A stretch of 64,000 nt of DNA, taken from the NCBI GenBank assembly GCA_036346205.1, contig JARFJB010001278.1:3912001-3976000 (forward strand), given 5' to 3'. Source of the DNA: Vesta saturnalis. Its lineage: Eukaryota; Arthropoda; Insecta; Coleoptera; Lampyridae. The notes beneath the pieces are model-generated. The model was not told where the DNA came from. It worked only from the letters and a program-made list of their open reading frames with translations, and did not search any database. Positions 10,930 through 22,378 of this stretch are shown here, piece after piece. The stretch's first letter is position 1, and the number at the start of each line of letters is the position of its first letter. The translations under genes were made by a program, and so were the position numbers.

Positions 10930-12370
10930 AAACGTAGCAGTAGGTTATATACCTAACTACTACTTGTTAGTCTTGACATGAGCTTTACATAAGTATTTGT
11001 TTGTGGTTGATTGTGCCTTACTTCGGCATTACTGGTTAAAGAACGTAACTTTATAACCATTTCAGCTACAGGAGTACTTCGAGGGAGACGTCTTCTTTCT
11101 TGCAATAATGGAGGGATTAAGGAATTACCAAGTTCTTCTAGGAATAGTCACCGTTTTGTAAGTTTCCCAGCATTCTAGGTTGTAGTTACTTCACACCACA
11201 GAACATAAGCGTTGTAAGCTGAAACGTCCATGATATTGCAAAAGATAGTCATTGGCCATCTTTTAGTTTGCCGTCTGCATGTGTATGTTATTATTAACTT
11301 GTCTAACGTGTCTACAGCACCTTTCGTTTTGTTGTAATCTCAAATTATGAACGACTTTTTATGATCTTGGTTACACACTCCGTTATCGTGGTGCATGGTG
11401 CATAGGAAACTATCGACGTGTCCTTGATAAAGTAAAATTTTGAAGAAAGAACTTCTTTCCTGTTGCAGACCAATGCGGCTGGCAATTCAGGCTTATTTTT
11501 GCGAATAGTGCCAAGAATGGTTATTTTTCTTTTGAATAGCATCTGCCCCAGATCGTATGAGGTAAAAAAATTATCACACGTTACGTTGTGACCTTTTAGA
11601 CCATAAGTAAGATCTAGCACAACTCTTTACCTTGACCTCTCTGGAGGTTCACTTTCTTTTTTCCCGAGGTAAACTTGCATGTTATATGCATAAGCAATTA
11701 GAGAATCGCATAAAGTCCAAATCATGACTCCGTATTTAGCAGGTTTATTCGCGATGTACTGTCTAAAGGGACAACGGCCTCTAAAAGGTACCAGTTGCTC
11801 ATCTACTGTTACATTTTCGTGAACATTATAGGTAGAATTGCAACCCATTCATCCCGTATGGGAGCTAACTTAGCAGTTTGGCGTCGTTGTGGTCGAGTTT
11901 TTTTTTTTATTGTCAAAGCGAATTATTCGTGCAATTACATGAAATCGTTGTAGGGACATCGTTGCTCTGAAAATTGAACCACCTACATTTCCCACAGACT
12001 GGCTGTTGTCTCTCCATCAGAGTTATATACTCTAGCTAGAAACAGTAGACCAAAATATATTTATAGTTCAACTAATGTTAGTCCTTAAAACGTGTCGCTA
12101 CAAAGTCGTTTGCCTTCTAAATTTGACATTTTCAAAATTAGGTTTAAAATTTTGGGTGTGAAATATAAGAAGTACGCGGATTTTATATCAATTATTCGCG
12201 ACGTAACATTCCTTGTTGGCCCAGGAATCAACGAAATAATATTTGCTGCTGATAACCTTCCCGATTAATGTGTCTTTTCATTCCATACTATATTGCCATC
12301 TTTTAAAGTTACGTGATTATCCGTATCAGGTTCATCTAAAATCGTAGCTTCCACTTCATCATTCGATTCG
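10930..12370 (-). pseudogene. piggyBac-type transposase, frameshifted
   Basis: Minus-strand blocks in order: an acidic N-terminus (SNDEVEATILDEPDTDN) leading to SAANIISLIPGPTRNV (about 12355-12200), RFDNKKKTRPQRRQTAKLAP (about 11930-11865), VHENVTVDEQLVPFRGRCPF (within 11848-11627), VLDLTYGLKGHNVTCDNFFT and KRKITILGTIRKNKPELPA (11620-11345), then DYNKTKGAVDTLDKL (about 11340-11300), RRWPMTIFCNIMDVSAYNAY and a short C-terminus. The three catalytic Asp of the family are visible, in VDEQ, TCDNFF and GAVDTLD. Several frameshifts and stops separate the blocks. No cysteine-rich C-terminal finger was identified. Confidence 0.88.
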
Positions 12371-12376
12371 CTATTA

Positions 12377-12665
12377 TACAGGGTGTATATTAAAATCACC
12401 CACGAACGAAAACTGGAGATTCTATGATTTAAAATAAGACAAAAATACTTTTTTTAAGGTTTTTTTAAGATTCCTCAAAAACTACAAAAGATATTAATTA
12501 CACTGAGATTTGGTACACCTAAATGTCTAATAAAATACAATTAATCAGGTGAGTTTGGGTCAACTGACTCCATCCAGTGGCGTATAATATTTTAAGATAA
12601 TCAGTTCAAGTAAAAAAAAAACGCACGCCCCTGGTTTTTTTGATAGATTCAAGGCTACGAAATAT
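12377..12665. mobile_element. Probable secondary insertion with a TACAGGGTGTA end
   Basis: The sequence from TACAGGGTGTATATTAAAATC onwards is not related to the piggyBac N-terminus it interrupts. It opens with the same terminal motif as other elements here. The far end is not clearly defined; a GTGGCGTATAATATTTTAA block near 12588 resembles internal parts of insect MITEs. The boundary at 12665 is approximate. Confidence 0.4.
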
Positions 12666-12742
12666 TTAAATAAATTAACGAATTATGCAGATTAGAAGAA
12701 CGCGATTGGGTCATATGGACCAGAACACAATAGGAGGGTTAA

Positions 12743-15700
12743 GTTCAAAAAATCAGAGTAAGCAAAAGGATAAAGGATTGCTCAGCGTTTATTTTCTTCC
12801 AATTTTACAAACATTTTGTGGTGTACGAAAGCATAATAATGAAGTAAAAACAATAAACTACGGAATGAAATATATTTGTTTATGATATTTTGAGTATAAT
12901 TTCTATTTCACTATTTCATGCCGTATAAGCTTTAAATGGCATTGATATATTATGTAGTTTTCGAAAAACTTAGGAAGTTTCCAAAATTAATTGATCCAAA
13001 ACAATTTTCTCTTAACTGAACTTTTTTAATTTACTTCTAATTGTGGTATCTTTCCATACTTTATAGAGAAATTAACAAAGAAAACAAAATTTTAAGTACC
13101 GAACACCCTTAAGGGTCAATAATAAAGCTAAAGTTTTGTAATATTACCGTAAGTCATTAACAGAAAAAAAAACGTGACAATACTTGTAAAAGTGTTCTAT
13201 AGTAAACTTGAAAGAATTAATACCCCCAGAGACAGTGAAACTGTTCGAACTTTTCGAGCAAGCGGAATTAAACGTTAAATTCTCTAGGTCAATAGTGTAT
13301 TACAATGTATATGGAAGCTGTGTACAAAAGTATACTCTCAATATCTATTAATGGGGAGCTAACATTTGTGAAAAGCATCCATATATATTTAAGAATTCTT
13401 TAATACCTCTACTAAAGTAACTTAATTTCAGGAATGAATTAATTTAAAAGGTGAAAATAATCCTATAAAAATGTTTTGAAAGTAATCAACTTTTTAAAAT
13501 GTCCTCGTATAAATAATGTCAATTAGCTGTTCTTTTTTTATACGAACAATGTAATACGAAACAATTTTCACGACAGCTGCATTTAGTATATATTAATAAC
13601 GGGTCCGTTACAAGTTAACGGAATATTTTTTAAAAAGTTTATCTAATGCATTCATCTGTTTCTTTACATCTTCGATTAACAATAATTCAATTCTAGTCAT
13701 TTAAGTTCTCTATTGGAAACCTCAGACCATTTGGTTAGATTTCATTGTGGTAATACACAACTATAACCCAATTTGACACACCAGGGGTTTTCGTGTTAAT
13801 ACCCCATTTCCTCTTTGTGTGTCTGATAAATTGGAATTACTATCTCACAATAGACTTTCAACTGATTTATTTAAATCTAATATTAATTAAAGTCACATAA
13901 TTATTACAAAAGCTTCACGCTACAAAAAATATTCAATAAATTTTAAGTAAAGGAATTTTAAATATGTTCTTCATTACATTGTTATAATACGGAGAGACAT
14001 TTCCTCTTTATGGATTATGTTGAAGTCGCCATAATTTAAAGTGTTTAAGCTTATAAATGAAGACACTAGTTACATAAATCATATTTTTTTCCAACTTAAT
14101 GCTAATCCTAATGTATATAATAATGTAAATTCAGTATTTGTAGTCATCCATCATACAGAATCTGACTTTGGACAAATTATGGTGTCGTAGCAGGTTATGA
14201 TTTACACTTTCCTTCATCAAGCTCCTGCGGTGACAGTTCACAATGTGATTCTACAGGTTACGGTTCAACTGTTAACTAAATTCCCCTATACAAACAGCAA
14301 GAACAAAGTTAATTGTTAATTAAATTTCTTTTAATCAAAACTGACCTTCAGACTGATACAATTTTAACATTTATGATACCTAGACAGCCGGATTTTTCAA
14401 CACAAAGAGTTGAATATTAACGTGTATCTCGCTAATCACAAACTTAAGCGCAAATATTGGCACATTAGCTATTAACCAAAATCTATTTAGTTACGGTATG
14501 TCTTTGCACACAGTTCAGGGTACTTAGTTGAAAAATACGATTTAAAGGCAAAAATATACACACGCGATTTTTATTTTTTGCGAAATTCCAGAATGTAAAA
14601 CCAAAATGGCGCCGTCGGATAGGTTATGCTTTAATTTTATTGTAACATCTCGTAAACGTTTCGCGTTATCAACTTTTCGGTGAGTTACGAGGTACCAAAT
14701 TTCAGTAAATATTCTCTTAAACGGTTAACTACCCAATGGTCACAAGGGAAATTGTAGACAGAAAGATTCTCTACAAATTTCATTCGAACTTATTTATTGC
14801 ACGGTAAATAACTCAGGATTTATAGAGGTCTGAATACCGAATTGATGCCCGATACATTTTCGTACTTGCACAATACGTTGAGTAAGGAAGTTATCCAAGA
14901 CCGTACGACAACCGCACGATGCGAAACGGGGTGCTACAACCTGTCGAGAGCGTTTCAAATGCACACATAATTTCTTCTACATTTATTTAAAAAATTTAAA
15001 ACAGAGTTTATTTTATGTAACTATTCGATTATTACCCAAAACTTTAAAATTTTCTCGAAAATAGGTTGCATATTTTCTTTCCATCTTACATGTTGTTTAA
15101 TGCATTCAATGGTATCATAAAATAAAGTTTCATGAAAAATGTAGAGAAAGCCCTAACAAAACTTCATACATAATTTTTCCCAAAACAGGTGGTAAAAATG
15201 AAGATTAAGATCTATTATGCCTGTATTTGAAGGAAAAAGTATTTACATTGCTCTCAAATGATTGCTGAGCCGTCTTATACGTCATGGGTGTCGCACGTCA
15301 ATTCGACATTAGCACGTCATAAATCCTGGTCCATTGATTATACAAAATCAATCGATAAAAGTGGGTAGAGAACCTTTTGTTTTATAGTAGGTAGCGGACC
15401 GCGAAAATTTTATTATTGTATCAAACATTTTTAAATCGCAATTTTTACCGCGATAGACAAGTTAATTAATGGGGTTTAACATATTATATTAAATATTAAG
15501 TCGTTATTTGAGCATGACTTTCAGGATATTTTATTTTTGCAACTAATATTTGGCTAAGAATTGAAAAGCATGCGTTTGGGGTTTAACTAGCAGGTGTACG
15601 CTTAAAAACTGCTTTACTGAAACAGCGTAACGAATCACTGGAAATTCTTATGCGCATATTCTTGATGTAAAAATGTCACTAGTTTAATAATTAATTACGT

Positions 15701-17527
15701 CGGTACACACTGCAATCCAAGAAGTCTTTGTTTGGTACTAGGAAATTTGATATTAAATGTAAGGTTTGTTATGGACGAATGCATATTTTTAAAATTACGA
15801 TTTCGTTCTGTTAGGAATGTGAAAAATGTTCCCACGAAATAATTTCTTTTTTTTTTTTTTATTATTACTTGCAATAACGGGGGTTGATTTTCGGGAGTAA
15901 ATATCGTTAGTTTGAAATCGGAGGGGAAGGCAGTTAGGGTTTCAATTGAGTAAGATTGATTGGGGTGTTTGATTAAATACCTTCATTGTAAACAGTCTGT
16001 ATATAAATATTACATCGTATACATTCTTGGAAAACTCAAACCGCGAATTAGTTTTTTCTTTTACTAAATATTCGGGTGTTAATAAGTGTGCGTGTAAACA
16101 ATATATGTATAAATACTCGTTATCGTCTTGGGTTTAAAAGGCGTATCGTAACCCGTTAAATATTGGTGAATAAGTGGTTAATTGAAGGATTATAATATTC
16201 AGCGTAAGTAGGTATTTTTAATGTAATTTAGGCTCGAGCAACCAAATTTACAAGTCTACGTAACTTATCAAAATCAAATATTGCCTTGAAAAGGTATTCC
16301 ATTCGCACGCGGGCTCATTAAGCTGAAATCTGCTAAATTAAGAGACAGTACAGGGCTCCTTCACCCTTGTATTTGTGTGAATTAGCGTTGTTGTTTGTTG
16401 TTTATATTTATGTTTGTGTAGAGGTAGGCGTGGACGATCGGGTATAGGATAAAGCTTGGTTATAATTGTAAAAGGCAATTGCCGAGTGTTTACATACTCA
16501 CGGGTTTTTATTTTCATTGTTGGGTGGATGAATGTGTAACTTGAGAAAGGGGCGCTGTATTTTTCTAACGCTTATATATCTGCCACGATGTGATGATCTA
16601 TTTACAACTCACCCTTGTAAGGATTTGTTTTTAATGAGTTTTTTTGTGTCAGTTTGTTTAAGTAGAATTGTTTGCCTGCGAACGAATTTCTCTTTATATG
16701 TAATTTATTGCAACTGTACATATGTATTTTGTGTATAGTAGTCACTAAACAATTGTGTATGTGTAAATTCCATGTCTATTTTCTTTTGTCCTTGCCTTTA
16801 CCTTACTATCACCTATGCAATTTTACTGTTGTTGCCTTATTGCTTTATGTGCTCATTTACTTAAAGGCCGGCGTGATTGGTTTTAAAGGGGCCCATGTTA
16901 GGTATTACGATTTTTATTCTGATTTATTTATGATACAATTGTGGGTGTGACTACATGTTTTTTTAATGTGTTTATGTGTAGCTAAACTGCTTGTTATTTA
17001 TTTTCTTTTAATGTTATAATTTTGTACACACTTTAACCTGATTTGATGGTGTTTTGTTATATATTTAACTCTTTCATTGTTTTTTTCATGTTATCTGATT
17101 TATTAATGTACTTATAATTAATTATTTATGAATAAAGATGGTTTTATTGGTGGTTCTTTCCCACAATAGTACATTAACGGGTTGAACTATAATTGCGCAA
17201 AGCTCGTTAATTTTAATTTGAGTAGTTTCACATTTTTACCTGCCCCACATGATGCAACACAACCTCATCCAGCCTCTCTACTTCAAATAACACAATATAC
17301 CTACTACTAGACGACCAACTGTTGTGATCAGATTTGAGGTTTGCGAGTAATTAAATATCGGACTTGTAAATAAATTCTAATATTTTAATTATTGCTAAGA
17401 AAGTCAAAGTAAGCTAGGCAATTAATTTTAGTAATAGTAACATTATTGTCAGTACAGTCAAGATAAATCACTTAGCGATTGTTTTGTTCTTGAATTTTCA
17501 TTATTGCTGGATTACCTGTAGGACGCT

Positions 17528-17529
<2 letters not shown>
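12743..17529. other. Long unassigned AT-rich stretch (about 4.8 kb)
   Basis: No transposon domain, RNA gene or ordered repeat was recognised. Local features: a somewhat GC-richer part at 14580-14950 containing CCAAAATGGCGCCGTC, and a T/G-rich plus strand from about 16350 to 17170 with AATAAAG at 17131. Two hydrophobic frames (16532-16738 and 16672-16950) lie in that T-rich part and look like chance. The stretch could be host intronic or intergenic DNA or ancient unrecognised repeats. Confidence 0.45.

Positions 17530-17581
<52 letters not shown>
17530..17581. repeat. (TA)n microsatellite
   Basis: TA dinucleotide run ending 10 bp before the left arm of the nested foldback/mariner structure. 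Confidence 0.95.
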
Positions 17582-17585
<4 letters not shown>

Positions 17586-17640
17586 AGATGTCCTAGACTA
17601 ATTCACCCAGGCCATATCTCATAAAAGAACAGAGATTTCC

Positions 17641-18060
17641 GAATGGGACAAAAACTAATCCATACCATTCCTAAGACACTTCAATGTGACGTAGAAAAAA
17701 TCATCTTCTAGATATCTAGCCCTTAGTGGCATCCCTTAACTTTCAAATTTTTAATAACACCCTGTATATATTTTCATAGTTTTAGATTCAGTTCTCCATA
17801 ATCTATCCAAGTTTTTCAAAATCAAAATCGGTTCATAAATAAGCAAGTTTGAATGGGACAAAAACTAATCCATACCATTCCTAAGACACTTCAATGTGAC
17901 GTAGAAAAAATCATCTTCTAGATATCTAGCCCTTAGTGGCATCCCCTAACTTTCAAATTTTTAATAACACCCTGTATATATTTTCATAGTTTTGGATTCA
18001 GTTCTCCATAATCTATCCAAGTTTTTCAAAATCAAAATCGGTTCATAAATAAGCAAGAAA
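17641..18060. repeat. Near-identical tandem duplication, 210 bp unit
   Basis: GAATGGGACAAAAACTAATC begins at 17641 and again at 17851. The two 210 bp units differ by only a couple of substitutions (CCCTTAAC/CCCCTAAC and TTTTAGATT/TTTTGGATT). The right arm at 19663-19842 holds a single, more diverged inverted copy. Near-identity points to recent duplication or conversion. Confidence 0.9.
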
Positions 18061-18378
18061 AAGCCTTAATGGCTTTTTATTGTTAATCCGGATCGCTATG
18101 ACTTGATTACGTTGTCAGATGAATAAAGTCGGTTCATAAATAATCAAGGAAGTCCAGTGTATTTATTTTTGTTTATTTAATGAAGCTAGCCTAATATTAA
18201 CAATAAAAATAAATGTGAAAGAAAAATAACAACCAACAAATACATTATTTACATTAAATGTTCGAATTGTAGTCCACTTGCTGCAACACACATTTCGAAT
18301 CGTGTAAGTATATTTCTGGTACAAGTTAAGTGAATCATTGCAGGAGTAATTCGGACATTATGTTGTCTGTAAATTCAT

Positions 18379-19662
18379 CGGTTCATAAATAAGCAAGAAA
18401 AAGGCTTAATGGCTTTTTATTGTTAATCCGGTTGACATGAATATTATTGTAGCTGTCAGTCTACGACCAACAATTATTATTTTCCGTTTGCAATAAAAAT
18501 ATTAGACCAATATTATTTGCACTTGTAATTGTGTATAACATTTTAATATGCCTTATTTATTTACTCTAAAAGAGTACGTTGATGTGATACTTATTTATGG
18601 ACGATGTTTGAAAAATAGAAGAAATGCCCAACAACTATATCATGAAAGGTTTCCAAATCGAAACATTCCCAGTGAAAAAACGTTTGAGTGGAAAGTTCTT
18701 TTAGGTAGGGTCATTTCCCAAATAATAAACGTGTTGCAATTGAAAGAACCGTTAGATGTGAACAAAATGTGTTATACGTGTTAGCTTACGCAGATTTGAA
18801 TCCTAAAGTGTCTGTAAGAACACAGGATGTTAAAAGACTTTAATTACCATCCTTTTAAAATACACTTGGTTCAAGGATTACGACCTGGTGATGACCAAAG
18901 ACGTCTTGATTTCATTGGAAAAATGATGTCAAAATTAATGATGACCCCACACTTTTTGTCAAAAATACGATGGAGAGATGAGGCTAGATTTCACAATAAT
19001 CGTGTAGTCAACCGCCACAATACGAATGACTGGTCTCCCATTAACCCACACTGGGTGATGGAAACAATATTTCAACATGTTTGAGGTGTAAATATGTGGT
19101 GCAGTTTAGTTAATGACCGTGTTATAGGACCTTACATTTTTGACGACGCATTTACAGGATTTCGATATTTAGATTTTTTAGAAAATGTACTACCGGATTT
19201 ACTATTCCTCGTAATCAACTTTGGATAGCAAACGCATCTCCAGAAATTGTGTGGCCTGCACCTCTCGACTCTTTCTTTTGGGGGGTTATTAAAGACATTG
19301 TTTACCAATCAAAACCTATAATGTAGATGAATTAAAAGACATGCCAGTGACCGAATTACTCCTGCAATAATTCATGCAACCTGTACCAGAAATCTACATA
19401 CACGATTCGAAATGTTTGTTGCAGCAGGTGGACTACAATTCGAACATTTAATGTAAACAATGTTAATTTGTTAATTGTTATTTTTTTCACATTTATTTTT
19501 ATTGTTAATTTAGGGCTATCTTAAATAAACAAAAATAAATACACAGGGCTTCCTTGATTATTTATGAACCGACTTTATTCATCTGACAATATAATCAAAT
19601 CATAGCAACCTGGATTTACATTAAAAAGTCACGAAACCTTTTTCTTGCTTATTTATGAACCG
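18379..19662 (+). mobile_element. Mariner-like element, about 1.28 kb, with ~26 bp terminal repeats
   Basis: The left end CGGTTCATAAATAAGCAAGA (18379) is matched in inverted form by the right end TCTTGCTTATTTATGAACCG ending at 19662 (one base uncertain at the inner side). The length is typical of the superfamily. It carries a broken plus-strand transposase. A truncated inverted copy of its 3' 330 bp lies just upstream at 18039-18365. Confidence 0.8.
18548..19456 (+). pseudogene. Mariner-like (DUF4817-type) transposase, disrupted
   Basis: It starts MPYLFTLKEYVDVILIYGRC with NAQQLYHERFPNRNIPSEKT, the N-terminal HTH of this insect family (18548-18740). A deletion and stops follow. LKDFNYHPFKIHLVQGL, FIGKMMSKLM and IRWRDEARFHNN, with the first catalytic Asp, lie in 18827-19080. 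VNMWCSLVNDRVIGPYIFDD and GFRYLDFLENVLPDL follow after one stop. The region that should hold the second Asp (HDGAPAH) is deleted. A remnant of the last block reads WPAPLDSFFWGVIKDIVYQ, and the C-terminus MFVAAGGLQFEHLM ends at about 19456. It is not functional. Confidence 0.85.
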
Positions 19663-19890
19663 ATTTTGATTTTGAAAAACTTGGATAGATTATGAAGAAC
19701 TGAATCCAAAATTATGATAATATATACAGGGTGTTATTAAAAATTTGAAGGTTAGGCGATGCCACTAAGGGGTAAATATTTAGGGAATGATTTTTTCTAC
19801 GTCATATGGAAGTGTCTTAAGAATGGTATGGATTAGTTTTTGTCCCATTCGAATTTCGTTTATGAGATAGCCTGGGTGAATTAGTCTAGG

Positions 19891-21435
19891 TAGTGACATG
19901 GACGCAGAATTCGTAATGTGCCTTATTGACTCCTCAAATTATTTTAGAGGAAAACTCTATTTAGGCTTTTTTTGTGGAGAATAATGTTATGCATCCATAT
20001 GTATATCTGCTTTCCATTTTATCAATCCTTAAATTAAAAAAAGTAGTTTTATGCTGGAAATAGCTCTCATCACACAAGTGCATTGTTTAGCGTAAAATAT
20101 CCTGTTCGCCAATCCCCAGTAATACGACCATTGACAAGTTAGTGTAGAACTTTGAAGCTACCGGTACAGTCTTAAATTATTGTAACAACAATAATGAAAA
20201 TGCAAGGACACGGCAAATTGCTCACTATCAGTGATAGCAGACAACTCATCGCCTTCCCAAACTCTTGTTTGTAGAATTTTACTTCTACTTGGAAGAAGTT
20301 ACCTTATTGTGTTTACAGAGAGTTACGTGCGTTCGTCTAACGTTTCATCCTTGTCGGTGGACACATTTGTGAAAAGGCATAGTATGCTAATGGATGACAA
20401 GGAGCGCATAATTTGTCTCAGAGGAACTTCTTCCTTGTGGATCTTTGGTAGGCCGTACAGACATGAAGATTTGCTCTAGTGAGGGGTGAGTTTAATTCTC
20501 TTGCACGCGTAGAGCACCCTCGTATGTTTTGCCAACGTGTGGTATATCAGTTTTTCGATTGATGGTGTGGGGTCTTTTGGTATTTGATTGTACTCGCCCC
20601 CGTCAAGTAGTTTGTTCGATCGTACTGTTGAAATCTCCTCGTCCATTACCATAGTCGCGTATCCTGTGCATGTCTAGCGAATCTTTATTGATGGGTCATT
20701 TTTAAGGGAAAGGCCGATCTCCTTTCTCGGTTTGAAGGTTATGTTCAGTTCGCCTATACAAGGATACCCATTTTGCAATAAGTTAATTTTAACATAGGTT
20801 AAATATAGATAATTAATTCACAACAACCTTCCTTTGTTATTATATACTCAATATTACTGACTTATGAAGTTTCATACGTGAAACAAGTAAATGTAAGTTG
20901 CCACATTTCTTCACAGATAACTCCATGTTGGAGGCTGTTCTGTTTTTGTGAATTTAATGGGGTATTCAAGTTTTCTTCTAGATAACAAAAATATTCGGCC
21001 ATTTTGATTTTAATTGTAATACCCCGAAAATAAATTAAACGTTTATTATAATGTAGCATTTACTAATGGCATCTATCGGGTAAGTGGTATATTCACTGAC
21101 ACAGAGTTCATTCTTTTCAGTTCTATTGATGATAGAGTTTATATAGTTTTCTTTAAAAATTTCGATTATAAAACATATGCCATAAACGTGGTTAGTTAAA
21201 AACTATCTTCCCTTCAAACGTTAGGCATTTGTATTCGCTTGAAGGTTTACGATGAAAATTTAACTCATTCTCTTCGATAAGGAATCCAAACGAATTAGTC
21301 ATCAGTGCAATTTTTGCAAATGCACACTTTCTCCTTACTCTAGTTTCAAGTACTGATTTTAAAGTTAATTCGCGGTGCTCCTTGAGGTAAATTTCTAAAA
21401 AATACCACCGACACTTTGATTTTGAACCAATCAAC
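19891..21435. other. Unassigned DNA
   Basis: No family motif was recognised. The 82-codon plus-strand frame at 20231-20479 and minus-strand frames at 20862-21059 and 21192-21434 have no recognisable domain. They are listed only as unexplained. Confidence 0.4.
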
Positions 21436-21439
21436 CGTA

Positions 21440-21945
21440 GCTGTAAACCAAAACATCAGGTGTAAGAGCTCAACGTTTTAAAGTGTCATTTAAGGTAATG
21501 CTGAGCTTATTGCAAAAGCAAATACTGAGACAGGGTTAGCTTTTTACAGTTTTATAAGCGAAAATGAGTATATGTTCTTTTTTTAAAATGTCGGTCATAA
21601 CATGTAAGGGATTTACTGTTCGATTTTTTTTTGTTTGATAAGCATTCTTGCTGTAGTTATGAAATTAAATTTATAATATTTTGCCTTCGACTCGGATTTT
21701 ATTTACAAGCGTTCTTCTATTTTCAACCTTACAGCTCATTGTAGTTTCTAGTCCCGATTTTATTTTGAGGGCCACCGATATTTTAGTTTTGCGCAATCAA
21801 ATCGTAACACCTGAAGTATGAATTCAACGTGTCAAAGCGTGATTAAGGTCCTGCTGCACTTATTACTTATAAAAGGAAGTAATATATTCCCTGAGACAAG
21901 GTTAATTTTTTCCAGTTATTTGCCAATTAAACACCCTGTATAACA
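21440..21945. repeat. Diverged duplicated repeat ending in an ACACCCTGTATA terminus
   Basis: A block with ATCAGGTGTAAGAGCTCAAC, AAAGTGTCATTTAAGGT, GCTGAGCTTATT, CTGAGACAGGGTTAGCTTTT (21455-21550) returns in diverged form at about 21810-21915. The second copy runs into TTTGCCAATTAAACACCCTGTATA at 21920-21943, an end-motif shared with other elements of the window. It is probably a non-coding fragment of a DNA transposon. Confidence 0.45.
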
Positions 21946-21989
21946 TTTCACTATTTATTATATATAATACTTACTTACACATTCAGTCC

Positions 21990-22378
21990 CTTAGTTACCG
22001 AGCTGGTAGACTAGTGGTGATACGACCTTCCTAGCATTCGAGAGGTAATGGGTTCGATTCCTGTTACCGTCTACCTTGTGTGAGGTTTTTTCAGGGGGTT
22101 TTCCTCATACACTTGTAGCGGCATGGTCACTGCGTATATGCACCCCATGTGCGGCTATTTAGGCGAATGCTGGGGTAGAACTCCCCGAACCCTAACTGCG
22201 TTCCTTCCGATCCTATCCTGACTACACCCATCCTTAATCCCACCATGCATATATACGTAATGTATGTATGTATGCTGGGAATCCATGTTTGTGGCTGAAG
22301 GAGCTTGGAAAGCTCAAACAGCCCGCCCTCCACCTTGGGGAGGGAATGAAATACGTGACCTTCCCTTTCCTTTCCCTT
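21990..22378 (+). mobile_element. tRNA-derived SINE, copy 1
   Basis: The head resembles a tRNA: TGGTAGACTAGTGGTGA in the A-box position (22004-22020) and GGTTCGATTCC as B box (22051-22061). Between them lies TAGCATTCGAGAGGTAATGG. The body includes TTGTGTGAGGTTTTTTCAGG, TGCTGGGGTAGAA and CTGGGAATCCATG, and the tail GGGGAGGGAATGAAATACG is followed by CCTTT-type repeats. A second copy with the same order of parts is at 63145-63385. It would be transcribed by RNA polymerase III; it encodes no protein. Confidence 0.85.

Larger units (their letters stand above)
10715..12742 (-). mobile_element. piggyBac-superfamily transposon with both TTAA-flanked ends
   Basis: The left boundary reads TTAA CCCTCCTATTGTGT (10715-10732) and the right boundary ACACAATAGGAGGG TTAA (12725-12742). 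This is a perfect 14 bp inverted repeat immediately inside TTAA, the target duplication of the piggyBac superfamily. Inside the ends a further matching stretch is present (GGGCCATTATGACCC left; GGTCCATATGACCC on the inverted right end). Length is about 2.03 kb. The minus-strand interior encodes a broken piggyBac transposase and the right part carries a probable secondary insertion (12377-12665). Confidence 0.92.
17592..19890. mobile_element. Foldback element carrying a nested mariner-like element
   Basis: The outer ends are a perfect 20 bp inverted pair: CCTAGACTAATTCACCCAGG at 17592-17611 and its complement at 19871-19890. The arms continue inwards (right arm 19663-19890). The left arm carries a tandem 210 bp duplication and, at 18039-18365, an inverted copy of the 3' end of the inner transposon. 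The inner mariner-like element occupies about 18379-19662. Both arms contain the ACACCCTGTATATA motif about 120-170 bp in from the ends. Confidence 0.8.

Noticed and set aside
16532..16950. Two overlapping hydrophobic frames
   Set aside because: T-rich strand composition explains them; no start context, signal or family motif.
16000..17345. LTR of a retrotransposon
   Set aside because: No paired LTR, no primer-binding site or gag-pol remains were found within the window.
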